Positions 1-11,261 of a DNA stretch of 64,000 nt are shown in pieces. Under the pieces are notes generated by a model. The model ran no database searches, was not told where the DNA came from, and saw nothing but the letters and a program-made list of their open reading frames with translations. Source of the DNA: Ceratodon purpureus (lineage: Eukaryota; Streptophyta; Bryopsida; Pseudoditrichales; Ditrichaceae). Every line of letters starts with the position of its first letter. Position 1 is the stretch's first letter. A program made the position numbers and the translations under genes. The stretch covers positions 5,742,967 through 5,806,966 of the forward strand of contig CM026423.1 in NCBI GenBank assembly GCA_014871385.1. Direction: 5' to 3'.

Positions 1-1653
1 GAAATTTCACTAAGAAAGTGCACCTTTGATTTTAGAAAAAAGAAAATAGATGGGTAGTGATGGTCTTTTTACTGGTTTGAGCATTGTATTTAGTATACTG
101 TACTGAGCACTGCATTTCCTTGTACTTTGAGCACATTGTGCACTGAAACGATGACCTCTGCTTGAAGATTTTTGTTTTTAGCCTTTTTTTTTTGGGGGGA
201 ATGCTTATATGACCACTACTTTATAGCTTCACCGTTTTGGATTTATCAGAAATCCTTTTGAATTTGCCAAAATATATAAGAACAACTCTCTACTGAAAAA
301 ATAAAATTCATAGTGATACTTATATCAAACCTAGTTTGTCCAAATTGGTAACTCAAAAAAATCTAAAAACATTTGTGCATGTTCCTAACATACCAGAGTA
401 GAGAATCAACTTTATTTGCCAACTTTTTATAAATTTTTGTAGTAGCGATTTTCAGTCAAACGCGGAAACTCACTGTTAGTATTTCAGAAATTCATTAATC
501 TTTCCAAACTTCACATGTTATTATCTCTCAATCTGATGCTTCCCCAACTCCAAAATTTGATACAGATTTTGATAGCCCACTACTTTCAAAGATCTTACGG
601 TTGAATTGTTTATGGTGATTTTCAAATCTGTCTCACATTGGAAGATGCAGGTATGACATTGTTTTAACTCAAAACTATGGAAATACCTTTCCGTCCTTTA
701 GGGGTTAAGTTAGAATGACTCAGAACTCAAGTTGGTAGGAGAAGTTGAGGAGCCGTATTTTGCCCCTACGAGCCTTTACAGGAGCCAATGGGCTTTTTCT
801 TTCCAAAACCCTGAAATTTTTAATTTGGAACCGCCCAAGACCATTTTTGGTGATTTGGAATTCTAAAATGAGACCTGCGGCCCCTAATTACTCTAAGAGC
901 ATACCGTCAGGAATTTTAAACTAAATAACCAAAAGCTAGGGGCGCCATCAAGTTATCAACCCTCCCTCCCCCTGAAAAAGGCTCGGAGGGTGATCCAAGT
1001 TGGGGAGTGGATCCAAGTTGCAGAGCAACTTCGAATCAGAATCGTGACATGGAGCAACTGAATCCACACCAGAACTGAGCGACGACTCACCCGCCCCGCC
1101 TGACACCTGGCACCTCCCAGCCAATCGGCCCCCTCCCTCCCCGACGGAGTTATCATATCTCGTCCGCCTCTCGTCACATATCCGCTTTCCGTCTTACCCT
1201 CTCCCAGACCCATCCACACATTCATCCAAAACACCATCCATCCACCCTCCTCGCACTCACCCCCGCAAAACCGACTCCCTGAACTCCCCCCTATCAAAAC
1301 CCGTCACACCCCCAGAACCAACACCATCTATAGCGGAATTACATGTAATAAGGTAGAATCTATGAATTATTAGATAGTGGTGGGATTTGGGTAGGGTGGG
1401 GGCTGTGGCGAGGGCGAAAGGGACGACGGCCACGGAATGCGTGGCCGGAGTGCGCTCGCAGTGTTGATGGCTACGGCGTCGATCGAAGCACAGGCGGAGC
1501 GGAGGAGCGGAGGAGGACTGGAGGTGCGGCAGCGCAATGGCAGGGACGGGCATTGTTGCGGGGCGGGTGTGGTGAGAAGGATGGCGGAATCGAGGGGGAG
1601 CGCGGTGGTGTAGGCGAGCTCGGTGTCTCGTGGTGAGCTCGGAATGAGAGGCC
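1..1653. other. Intergenic DNA and GC-rich upstream region of the STAY-GREEN-like gene
   Basis: The first 900 bases are AT-rich and I see no gene there. From about 950 to 1650 the base composition rises and the sequence is C- and T-rich, as expected of a promoter and 5' leader for the plus-strand gene that starts at 1654. Several minus-strand ORFs open here (for example 1257-1697), but their proline/arginine/histidine-rich, low-complexity translations look like by-products of GC-rich sequence. No TATA box or binding site could be assigned with confidence. Confidence 0.5.
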
Positions 1654-4600
1654 ATGGCCGTGTCGATATCGCAATGCGGAGTCCGAGTGGCGCTCATTTC
1701 CAGTGCGCTGCGGCGGGGGGACTCGTGCGTCGCTACGGTTGCTAGCTGCCAGGGCTGTCGGGAATTGTCGCTGAACGTGGTGGATTGCGCGGGGTTGCAG
1801 CAGCGGCGGGGGAAGGCGGTGACGAGCGGGAGGGAGAGTGCGCCGCGGTGTAGGAAGCAGCAGCAGTTGAAGAGGTTTGCAGTGGTAAGACGACGGGCTG
1901 GCGGCTTGGTTTAGCGTTCCTGGAATTGTGTTTTAGTGGCGGTTCTTGTTGCGGGCGCGATTCTGGTTTTTTTGTCATTTTCTGCGGAGGTGATTCTTGA
2001 TCGTTGAAGCGTTTTCACTCTACCTTCGGAACTTTCCATGTTATTTGAATCTGGATTGGCGTGCTCGCGAATTGGTTCTGCTTTTTTCTTTAGACGATGG
2101 ATAGGATTGAGAATGACAGAGGTTGAATTTGATCGGGAATATGCTTGCCGACAGGGATAACCTATGCATATGTTTAGTCCATGTGGAACTAAGAGTCACG
2201 AATTCATAGAGGCAGAGGGATACTATGGCAAAAGATGACGGCGAAGGATGTGCCTTTTTCTGGATTATTCCGGTGTTACAATTTGCTTCTATTTCTCGAG
2301 TAGAATTTAGGCACGAGAACAATCCTGTCATCAACGTTGCCATACTAATGGCTGGATTGAGATTCTCTTTCTTTTTGAATATGAGAATTAGATGGCCAGC
2401 GCGTAACGCTGGAATGAGTTCACCTTCTCTTCTTCGCTAGCATTTTGACTGCTTCAGACCTATCTGACTTCTGGTGACAGCATTTTTTCTTTCAAATGTC
2501 TAAATGCTAGGTTCAAGCATGCCTCGTTGTTCTGAACAAGAGGATCAATGAGGCACTGTGTTTGCAGACTCTCGAAATTGAGGACAGCCTATGTCCTCTT
2601 TGTAGATCCGCTGTTCCGCCACGAGTCCATGGTGTGCAGAATTCAACAACACGTAGTTAGGTCGTTAAAATCGAGAGAGGATACTTTCACTATTTCCCGA
2701 TTGTCACCGCATTCGTTCCTTATCAAGACATTTGGAAGAATATACGATTCACAAAGGTGCCTTGGAGCAGTTCTGGATTAACTAATGTCAGCAAATCACG
2801 ATGATTTCTAAAGATTTTTGTAGGCGGATGCCCAGAGGGTATCGGATCTGTTGCTAGTATTACATGTAGCACAGGTGTTCAGCTGCAGAACTAGCTGTCC
2901 ATGAGCATGTCGTCCATATGCTGTGAAGCTGTTCAGTTGAACTGACGTATCTCGCTTGTATTTCTCGACCAAAAGTACATCACTAGTAGAGTAGTTTCGG
3001 GGTTTAGAAGAGAGTCAGTTGAGTTAGGTCTTATGATAGTATGATCTGAACATACTGCGAATTTTACAGGTATGCTGTTTTTTGCTTTCGCAAGCAACCA
3101 CAACATCCATGTGGAAGATGCACCACTAAGGGGCGCCTGTTCTGTTTGTTATGTCAGTTGCCCTAATCACATCTTGTACCTGCCAGCAAACGCAACTAGA
3201 CCTGCGAGATTTGAGAAAGTAATTGCTCTCTCTCTCTGCTAATGGGATAACTTTCTCTTGTAGCACAAGTCTGTTTGAAATGAGAAGTTTACCGTTTGCG
3301 TTCTTCACAAAGTATAGTACTATGCGCAATTTAGTGTTCGGCATAACGCTTGAAAGCTTGTGTCGTGCCTTTGAGCCAGTGAGGTCGTCTGGAGGACGAA
3401 AGCCTTTCTTAGACGGATATTCCACTGACGTATTATGGAGAAGTTTTTGTGGTGTAAAGATTGAGGTTCGCCTATTTTTAGCCAATATCTGACTATCTGA
3501 TGTTTCACTTGGATTGTTCCTGGTTTCGAAGGTTGCTAGGCTATTCAACCCAGGAGATTTTGATCCATCCAAGCTAACAGTAAGATTTGAAGACAATGCA
3601 AATGATATTAAAGTCAAATCCGTTGAGGACCTTCTACCTCGCAATTACACTTTAACACACAGTGATGTTACCGGGGAGCTACTACTTACTATTGGTCCTT
3701 CCTTTAATCGACAACAAGTAAGTACAACGACAACAAATTGAGGCGCTTCTTAGGTTTTACAAACACATTGACATTGTTGTAGTATATATGACAAGAAACC
3801 TTGTATAGTTCACTGTGTTGGAAGTGATGTATTTAGACCTAGTTCTGATCCATAGATCATCTAAAGTTGTTCTTTGTCGTATATGCGAGTGTCTAGTTGA
3901 ATTTGGTCTTGAGGAGAGACTGATTTCGATGGTTTTATACAGCTGACAGAATGGTACACACGGCTGATGAGGGATGAAATAGTCGCTGAATGGAGGGGAA
4001 GTGAGCAAGTTTCTCTCCATGTCCATTGTCATGTCAGTGGGGGTCACGTCCTTCTCGCCCCAGCTGCACTTCGAAATAGTATATTTGAGCGAGAAATGCC
4101 TCTGGTTAGTCATCCCTCCGAATTCTATCAAGTACTTATCTTGACACAGTTGGATTTTGTTTACAGCCAGATAAATATTAAAGTTCAGTTTGTTTGAGCT
4201 TTCAGCTCATGGATTAGTGCATTTACTTAGTACGATGTACAGCGATTAGCTTGCGTCTTATCTTTTCAGGAAATCTATTATTCTCTTCTAGACACAATAC
4301 ATGTGGCAAATGATTAGATCATTGGATTAGTTTGATTTTTAAAACGTTGGCATTTGTACAATTTCTTAGCGATGTCAACGGTGATTTGAATCGAACACAA
4401 GTATTATAGTGTTAGTAGACTATTTTTTGGAGATATCCTGATGTTTATGTCTGAGGATGTGACTAGAATTTTTTTGAGGTTTTAAGTTGAGGAGTTTCTT
4501 TGCCAATGGAAATGCAGGTTTTGGAAGCAATTCGGTACGGAGATAAAGACTTTCTTGCTGAATATCCAGGTAGAAGTTTCCTTGAATATTAGACTTCCAT

Positions 4601-4972
4601 GCTGGGTATCTACATTTTCTTGAATGCCGGACTTAGACCATGAGCTAATTAATTGTTCTCAAGGTTCGCTGTTAGTGGGTTTCTTTAAGGTGATCAACAC
4701 CAAGCATATCAACTACTTCCAAATATACTTATCTTTTTTTTGTTTCTGTTTGTGTAGAACTCCATGCAAGTACAGTATGGGTGCACTTCCACTCATCCGA
4801 TCCTGCGTATAATCGGGCAGATTGTTGGGGTCCATTATTCTATGCAGCTAGCCCTATCAGGCGGGTGACTGGCAAATCAGTCCCTTCCTGTATTTCGGAA
4901 CCTTTCACACCCCTCACACTGGTAAAGGTACAAAAGGATCCTGCTGAGGTCTGCTCAGTGATGTCTCCATAA
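1654..4972 (+). CDS. SGR: STAY-GREEN-like Mg-dechelatase (chlorophyll degradation), five exons
   Basis: Exons 1654-1884, 3532-3717, 3943-4104, 4518-4569 and 4758-4972 join in phase with GT-AG borders and give about 282 residues. The STAY-GREEN core is clear: VARLFNPGDFDPSKL, then LPRNYTLTHSDVTGEL, LTEWYTRLMRDEIVAEW, SLHVHCHVSGGH, EREMPLVLEAIRYGD, and VWVHFHSSDPAYN followed by CWGPL. Family knowledge: these proteins remove Mg from chlorophyll a in plastids, giving pheophytin a. The N-terminal 77 residues are rich in S, A and R and poor in acidic residues, as in a chloroplast transit peptide. The C-terminal tail (ending CSVMSP) lacks the cysteine-rich motif of angiosperm SGR, so it is closer to the SGR-LIKE type. 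The 1.6-kb first intron could hide an extra small exon. Start chosen as the first ATG before the transit-like stretch. Confidence 0.9.
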
Positions 4973-5640
4973 AACTTGGACCTTAACCCGCTGGTAGTTG
5001 AGAGTGTCAATTGTAATTTAGTTGGTGCTTTGTAGTCGATTCACTCTTGAAGCATTTGTTAAAGGCATTCTTTCATTGTTTTCCAGAAAAAAATTCTGGA
5101 GTCGGTGAAATGCTTTGGGCATGTAAAATTATGACACTGAATTCTAGAAAAAGAATTTTAGCAAAGAGAAAGTTTGGAGCCCTCTGTCCTTTGCATCGTT
5201 TACGTCTATTCCCAGTTTGTGACATGCATGCTCCGTGGAAGGCGGTGACGGCCTTATCCAGTTTTTAGAAGACTTGTGTTTGCTTTGATGACATGCTAAA
5301 AAGGGTACATTCTTGTCTCTGCTACTAACGAAAAATCTGACTTATAATTCCGAGAGAGGTGAAATACGTGAGTTTGAAAGGGGAAGGAAATTCGTTTGGA
5401 AGCGTGTGCAGAATCGAAAGAGTAGAACTTTTAACTGTAGATTCGAGAGAAGAACCGGTACTTGGATTGTGGGAAATGAAGCCCTTGCTAGCAATGATAA
5501 GATACAGCAGAGTACAGTTATTACTGAGGCTGAATGCATTGATGTAGGCCAATGCAAACAACGTTTGGTTGTCCTAGGACCATCGAACCCTCTATTTTAC
5601 GTGTTCTTAAACCACTACTAAAAAATTGAATCCATTTCCT
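4973..5640 (+). other. 3' flank of the STAY-GREEN-like gene
   Basis: This stretch follows the stop codon and probably contains the 3' UTR. A 102-codon plus ORF (5313-5621) and overlapping minus ORFs occur, but none shows a recognisable domain and all overlap one another, so I do not call a gene. No polyadenylation signal was assigned with confidence. Confidence 0.35.
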
Positions 5641-5849
5641 TCACTTGTAATCATGCCTACTGCCAGAATTTGTGTTTTTCAGCGTTTTCTCCTCCAGCTA
5701 AAAGATTAAATAGGAAACTTCACAATAAATTAACAACAATTCTGAATATAAATTGGATAGGTGTGGTCAGATTATACTATTTATAAATTACAAGATTGAA
5801 GGTTTCTCAATACTATGTAATGCATGTAATTGTTATGCTTTCATCCCAG

Positions 5850-6231
5850 TATATGGAGTCGTAAGGAATTACATTTTTAAGCTTAAATATTGAATTCAAT
5901 ATCCTTGGAAATTGTAATATGTTATATACAACATTGTTCTTGATTACATGATTGTACTACAAATAGTTGTTTGTATCAAATTTTGTTCTTTTATCACAAA
6001 AATGTTTTTCCAAATTTTGGTCTATATTTTTGTTGAATTTCATTAGTAATGAAATTGTGCTTGTGAAGGTCTTCATTCATAACAATTGAAATCATTGTTT
6101 CCCCATTAAACCATTATATTGATAATATATAACCCAGAGAGTAATATAGATTTGAAAAAAAAAATGGACAGTTAAAATAAAAATGTAATTCCTTACGACT
6201 CCATATAAAAATGGACAGTTAAAATAAAAAT
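5850..6231. repeat. 30-bp inverted repeat with an adjacent 25-bp direct repeat
   Basis: Bases 5850-5879 are the exact reverse complement of 6178-6207, so about 300 bp of AT-rich DNA is flanked by a perfect 30-bp inverted repeat. The right arm is embedded in a direct repeat with 47-bp spacing: a 25-bp sequence centred on ATGGACAGTTAAAATAAAAA occurs at about 6160-6184 and again at 6207-6231. The layout resembles a decayed MITE or foldback element. No target-site duplication was identified. Confidence 0.7.
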
Positions 6232-6239
6232 ATATTATA

Positions 6240-8490
6240 TCCATGTGGGAGAAATTGAAAAGAAAATTCTTAATTGAATTACATGGATACACCATGAACT
6301 ACTTTATAATTCAAAATCAAAGGAGCTTGAAAATCCTATTCATTGCTTATGTCAAAATTTTACTACAATATATTGTAATATGTATGGTATAATATATACA
6401 ACATAGAACAATATATTGTTGTTGATGGCCATTAAAAATAAAACTATTGATTGCTTTATAAAAAAAATGTTATTTTAGTCGATATATTATAAGTCATAAC
6501 AGTAACAATTAAGATGAATAAATATAATTAGATAAAAAAAATAAAGTGGCTTCATTCATAGCTTCTATATACAATTAGACATATTTAATATAATGAAAAT
6601 TATCTAGTTTAAAATGTTCATGAGTTATCACAATATTCAAAGGTAGATAATGTGAAACTGATTCAAAAAATTATTTGTCTCTTGGAAATAATTTTATTTT
6701 GTTTCCTTTATTACTAAGTATGCATATTCTTCATTTGAAATTGCAAATGTTGTTAATTTGTAGAATTCTAGAACCATAATTTTGTGTTAGTTAATACCAA
6801 AAAAATCTGAATTTTAAAAGATGTTGAACAAGTCATTAAAGCTCAATATAATAAAAAAAATAAGAATACTAGATTAGTTGCACATAGAGCCATGAAAAAA
6901 AATCTATGACTCTTCTAGCCCACTTGTAGCAAGTTAGGACAAAAAAGATAAATAAGGTAATACAGCCCTTATAATTTGAACATTCTCACCAAAACCTACT
7001 TTATCTAAAATCTAAGGATTCAAGGAAGAAATAAAGGAAATGACTATGTCATCTGTGAAATTTGAAATCTATAAGTTTATTACAATTTGCTTCTTAAGCC
7101 CAGAAACAATTGAATCTTCCAAAAAATAAAAAAAGTTTTTTTTTCCTTATTATTTACATTACAACTATTTCAAATTATCAATATTTTTTTCTTTATTATC
7201 CATTTTGCATTTGTACCAATCTTTTTCATTCTAACCTCTAAAAACATTTGACTCTTTCCATTCAAAACACACCACTTTTTAACTAACACCAAATATTCAC
7301 ATCATATGTGAATGCAAGAACAAAATATGGAAATCTCAATTGTACAATGTTACAGTAGCATTGTGCTCAATTGTTCTAAAATGATGTGCATCAAATTTAG
7401 ACTCTTCAAGCTTTAAACATTGGAAAATCATCTTGCTTCGATATCAAAATACCTTGTATAATTTGGAATGAATTTGTGTTTCTAATTCATCCCAAAGTGT
7501 ATCTAATCAAAAACACTTTGGGATGAATTGTGTTTCTAATTCATCCCAAAGTGTATCTAATCAAAAACACTTTGGGATGAATTTGTGTTTCTAAAATTTT
7601 TGCAATAAAAAATAATCTTTTGAACAAAGTTGCCTCAATTCCTTTAAAGTAATTATTTCTATCCCCACAAAAATATAGATTAAAAAAATCCAGACTTTGG
7701 AGGGGTCAACAATTAGGGGGTTGAATTCCATTTCAGCTCAAGAAATTAATCATTTCCTGTACTCTGCCACTTGATGCAAAGGGTGAACATCGAGCTACAA
7801 TTTGATTTTTAAGTTTTGAAGTCCCTTGGTAAAAGGACAGCCTTAATTCTTGGTCACAGAAGTAATCTTAGTTTGATCAGCATGTTGCACACCATGAGGC
7901 CAACAGCATTTACAACTTTTAAGGTACAGAAATCATGCACAAGCAATGCCACAGTCTCATAATAAGGATGCAGACCGGGGATGGTGGACACTGAAGTTAT
8001 TGTAGCCCAAATTGCAACTTTTTAATACTGTTTTTTTTTACACAAGTATAACTAAATTGTAACATTTTTAACCTGCATGAATTCATGCACCAGTGACCGA
8101 GTTCGGAATGTTGAACTTGGACTGAAATTATATTTCAATTTCGTCAAATTGTCAGAGAAAGATCTTGCCAAGAGTGGGCAAGAGGGATGGTACCAAATGG
8201 CAGACCCAAGGTGACTGACATTCCATGGATTCATGATAAGGCGCAGCTCTCTTTTCTGTCCTCTTCCTGAATGCCTCCTCCCTCCCAGAAAAAAAAATCT
8301 ACCTTGAGCAGTCTGGTAAAATTGACAAATGTTCAATCTATTGCTCAAATAGATTGAGTTAGAGATCAGATAAAATCTTACTGGCTCTGTGGAATGGAGA
8401 AAGGTACCACTCCCGCTTTTGCTTCAATAGTGCCATAGAATTATTTCTAAGAGTAGAAAATTTTGTAATCATTCATTTTTTTTGAAAAAT
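6240..8490. other. AT-rich intergenic DNA without a gene
   Basis: Strongly AT-rich, with many homopolymer runs and stop codons in all frames. Apart from the palindromic repeat listed separately at 7465-7592, I see no coding signal, RNA gene or intact element. Confidence 0.6.
7465..7592. repeat. 54-bp tandem repeat built of inverted arms
   Basis: The sequence AATTCATCCCAAAGTG occurs at 7484-7499 and 7538-7553 (54-bp period). Each copy is followed by its near-complement CACTTTGGGATGAATT, so every unit can fold into a hairpin. A third right arm ends near 7580. This looks like a small nested foldback or tandemly duplicated MITE fragment. Confidence 0.75.
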
Positions 8491-8494
8491 TATA

Positions 8495-8709
8495 CTCCAT
8501 CCGTCTCACTAAAAGACCATTGTTTGCTAATAATATAAAATTTAAGGACATGTCTAAATTTAGAACTAAATTGCCAAATTTAGGAAAGTGGCCAAATTTA
8601 AAAACAAGTTGCCAAATTTAGAAACAAATTGGTCAAATTTTGAAACAACTCTCTTATTTTGAGACAGATTATTTTACCAAACCAAGGTCTTTTAGTGAGA
8701 CGGAGGGAG
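8495..8709. mobile_element. Stowaway-like MITE (Tc1/mariner type), 215 bp
   Basis: The left end CTCCATCCGTCTCACTAAAA and the right end, which is its reverse complement apart from one mismatch (TTTTAGTGAGACGGAGGGAG), form terminal inverted repeats of about 24 bp. Each end is directly flanked by TA (8493-8494 and 8710-8711), the expected target-site duplication. The CTCC-CCGTC terminus is the well-known plant Stowaway signature. The interior has short degenerate repeats around CCAAATTTAG and no coding capacity, so it is non-autonomous. Confidence 0.9.
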
Positions 8710-8711
8710 TA

Positions 8712-9540
8712 GTTATTTCTAATTTTGTCCAATATTTGTCTTAGGCGACATGAATTTTGATTAGACATAATCCTATTTGCTCATTCTAAATAATGAATAG
8801 ACATGAAAGAATTGGGTGGTCTCCCCGTATTGGATGTAAATGAACTTGGTTGTCTCTAAACTTATAGGAGATTGATTTTTGAAGAAGGAATGATTATAGA
8901 TTAAATTTTAATTGAACTTAAAGATCATCAAACTTTTACACACTAAATATAGTTAGATCACGAAGTTCTTCCACGCCTCTCACCTATTTCAAACTAACAC
9001 TTTTTGCAAGATTGGTGCAATTGTTGGATTATACTTATTACACTTACAGTGACTATATACATTTCTTCACAGGCTTTATAGTTGCACTGTCTATTCGCTC
9101 CTCTCAAACTGTTTCTTTTGTTCAAAAAAATGAAAACAATGATTACATGTTCTTTTAGTTACCTGTTCTAATATTCAATATTTGAAGGTGGACGTAAATT
9201 TTATTTTTTCCATTTGACTTTGTGGCATAATTTATAAATGGCTATTTAAGGGTGTTTTTTAAAAATGAAACCTTGCAAAATAATCTTAGGAGTTAATTGT
9301 TCTAGTATGCTGAGTCTTCATAGATGGTATCAAAAGAGACTGAACTTTCTCGGAATCAACTTCCCAGCACCAAAAAACCAAGTGAGGTTGAATGACCTCA
9401 TCCCACATTTTACAGGAATGAGACTACCCTACATGACGACACAACACAAAGTCACAACAATGGGACAGCGTAGCAGTGGATAAACCTACACCACAAAACC
9501 TGAGATCACAAACCTGCAAAACAATGGTGTAGAAGTTGTG
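8712..9540. other. AT-rich intergenic DNA
   Basis: No supported gene. A 72-codon plus ORF at 9265-9483 has no recognisable domain and is short enough to occur by chance. Confidence 0.5.
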
Positions 9541-10258
9541 TTTTAACTTCCCACAAACATCTCCATCACACAATATTTGAGCCAGCGAAAGCATATGGAA
9601 GCCCCAACTACGGGATCCATGTACCCATCACACTGCCCCCCACGACAGTCGTACCACCCCCACCCGCACCCACACCCTCCACCAATGAGCCACAAGTTCT
9701 GTGCCCACCCACCCGGACCCCCACTCAAATCATCGCGCACACATATATCCGGATCCCCATCCGCGCCGGATCCCCATCCGCGCCATGATCCATCCCCATT
9801 CCCATATGATCCCGATTCCCGGCCATTCCCATCCCAATTAGCGCAGAATTACGACATGGAGCAGGAGCGCACAGCTTCCGAGGGGTTCCGTTTTCAAGTT
9901 GGGTCTGAGCAGGAAGATAGCAATCTGCGCTTTATGAAATTCTTCCAGATGCCATTAAGGAGAATGGTTTGGGGGTGCAGGGGATGGCAAGGGGGATCCC
10001 CATGGCGCTGGAGCTATGCCCTATGCAGTGCCGGTTGCTGCAATGAAGGCGGGTACGGGGCACCCCAGGCGCAGTAAAGACGCGCATTCATTGCCCCCGC
10101 AGACCCCATTATGCCACCCTTGTACCCGCCCAACCACCCCCAGTCCACCTGCCCCTCCCCCATTCGTTCACGTCTTCCTCTCGGACCAGGTTGGATTGAT
10201 ACCCTGTGACGAATGGCCGAAGTCTCAACCAGGTCAGGTTATTGGGTCTAGTGTATGA
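9541..10258 (+). other. GC-rich block with overlapping ORFs, possible gene relic
   Basis: Composition changes abruptly to GC-rich between AT-rich flanks. A plus ORF at 9577-10077 encodes a His/Pro-rich N-terminus followed by a more protein-like stretch around QNYDMEQERTASEGFRFQV. An alternative frame from about 9945 onward reads more naturally (DAIKENGLGVQGMARG). That switch could mean a frameshifted relic or an intron border. A second ORF at 10016-10258 is proline-rich. A 17-bp direct duplication around GGATCCCCATCCGCGCC lies near 9750-9785. I do not recognise a family, and coding status is uncertain. Confidence 0.3.
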
Positions 10259-11261
10259 AGGGAGGAGTTCTGTCCAGTAAGTTCATGAGCCTTTTGGTTC
10301 TTGACTGAGTTTTGGAAACTATGTATAATGGGACCCACCACTATTTGTTCTCTGTCTCATTGAATTGGATATACTTGTCATTAGGGGTGTTAGGGTGAGT
10401 GATACAACTCGTTGTAAGGAGAATTTAATATGTTCTAGTATTATTGTATATTTGGAGGGGGTTACGGGGTAAGTTAAGGTTTCCCGAGCTAATTCCGCCC
10501 TTTTCCTATTTCCGCCAGCTAGGAAATGACTAGAAGCCACTATCAACACATCTAATTACCACCAAACTCATGTTGTCACTGGTTTAGGCTTAGTTAATGG
10601 CGGTAATGGGGTTTAGATTGGGTGCAAATGGGGTCATGGAGTATTGGTAATGACAAGGGAGGTGAATCTACACTAAACTTTGTCAGAAACATGTGGTGGA
10701 AATAGACTTGGTGCATGGTGGGGAGGTAAAATGAAATTTGGGTGATTGTACATGCAATATGAGGTGGTTACTGATTGTTGTTTGGGTGATAAATGGGTTG
10801 GTCTACATGTGATTTTGGACCATTTGCACATACACCCTTAAAAAATTCATAACTAATTCAAATTTCATTAGAAAATTAGAATTTCACTTGTACTAGTTTT
10901 CAAACCTTAGCTACTATGACTAGAAAACTGTTGCAATTTTATAAATTACTCTAAAAATGGTTTACTCTTTCAGTTGGCGGAAATAGGCTGGGTTACCTTG
11001 GCATTTTGATTTGTATGATTGGACGATTTTTTCTCAATTTTTTCGGTAGCGTAGTTGTAAATGTCAACTTTTGATGATCTTTATTGTCCTTTTTATGACT
11101 TATATGGAGGGGTGTACAACTAGCCAAATTGATTTGAGTTGAGATTTTAAGGTCTTAGGTGGAAGTTTTTTAGTAGATTAAAAGCCATGGAGAGAGTTAA
11201 GGGATATTTAGGTAATTCTGGACAAAAAAAAGTCCAGAATTCAAAAATGACCAATGCGAAC
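10259..11261. other. Intergenic DNA left of the palindrome-bearing element
   Basis: AT-rich with scattered short ORFs and no recognisable gene. The composition and repeat content change at about 11.26 kb, where the first copy of the TCGGC-N5-GCCGA family appears. Confidence 0.45.

Noticed and set aside
1257-1697. Minus-strand 146-codon ORF upstream of the STAY-GREEN-like gene
   Set aside because: His/Arg/Pro-rich low-complexity translation overlapping the promoter and first exon of a well-supported gene.
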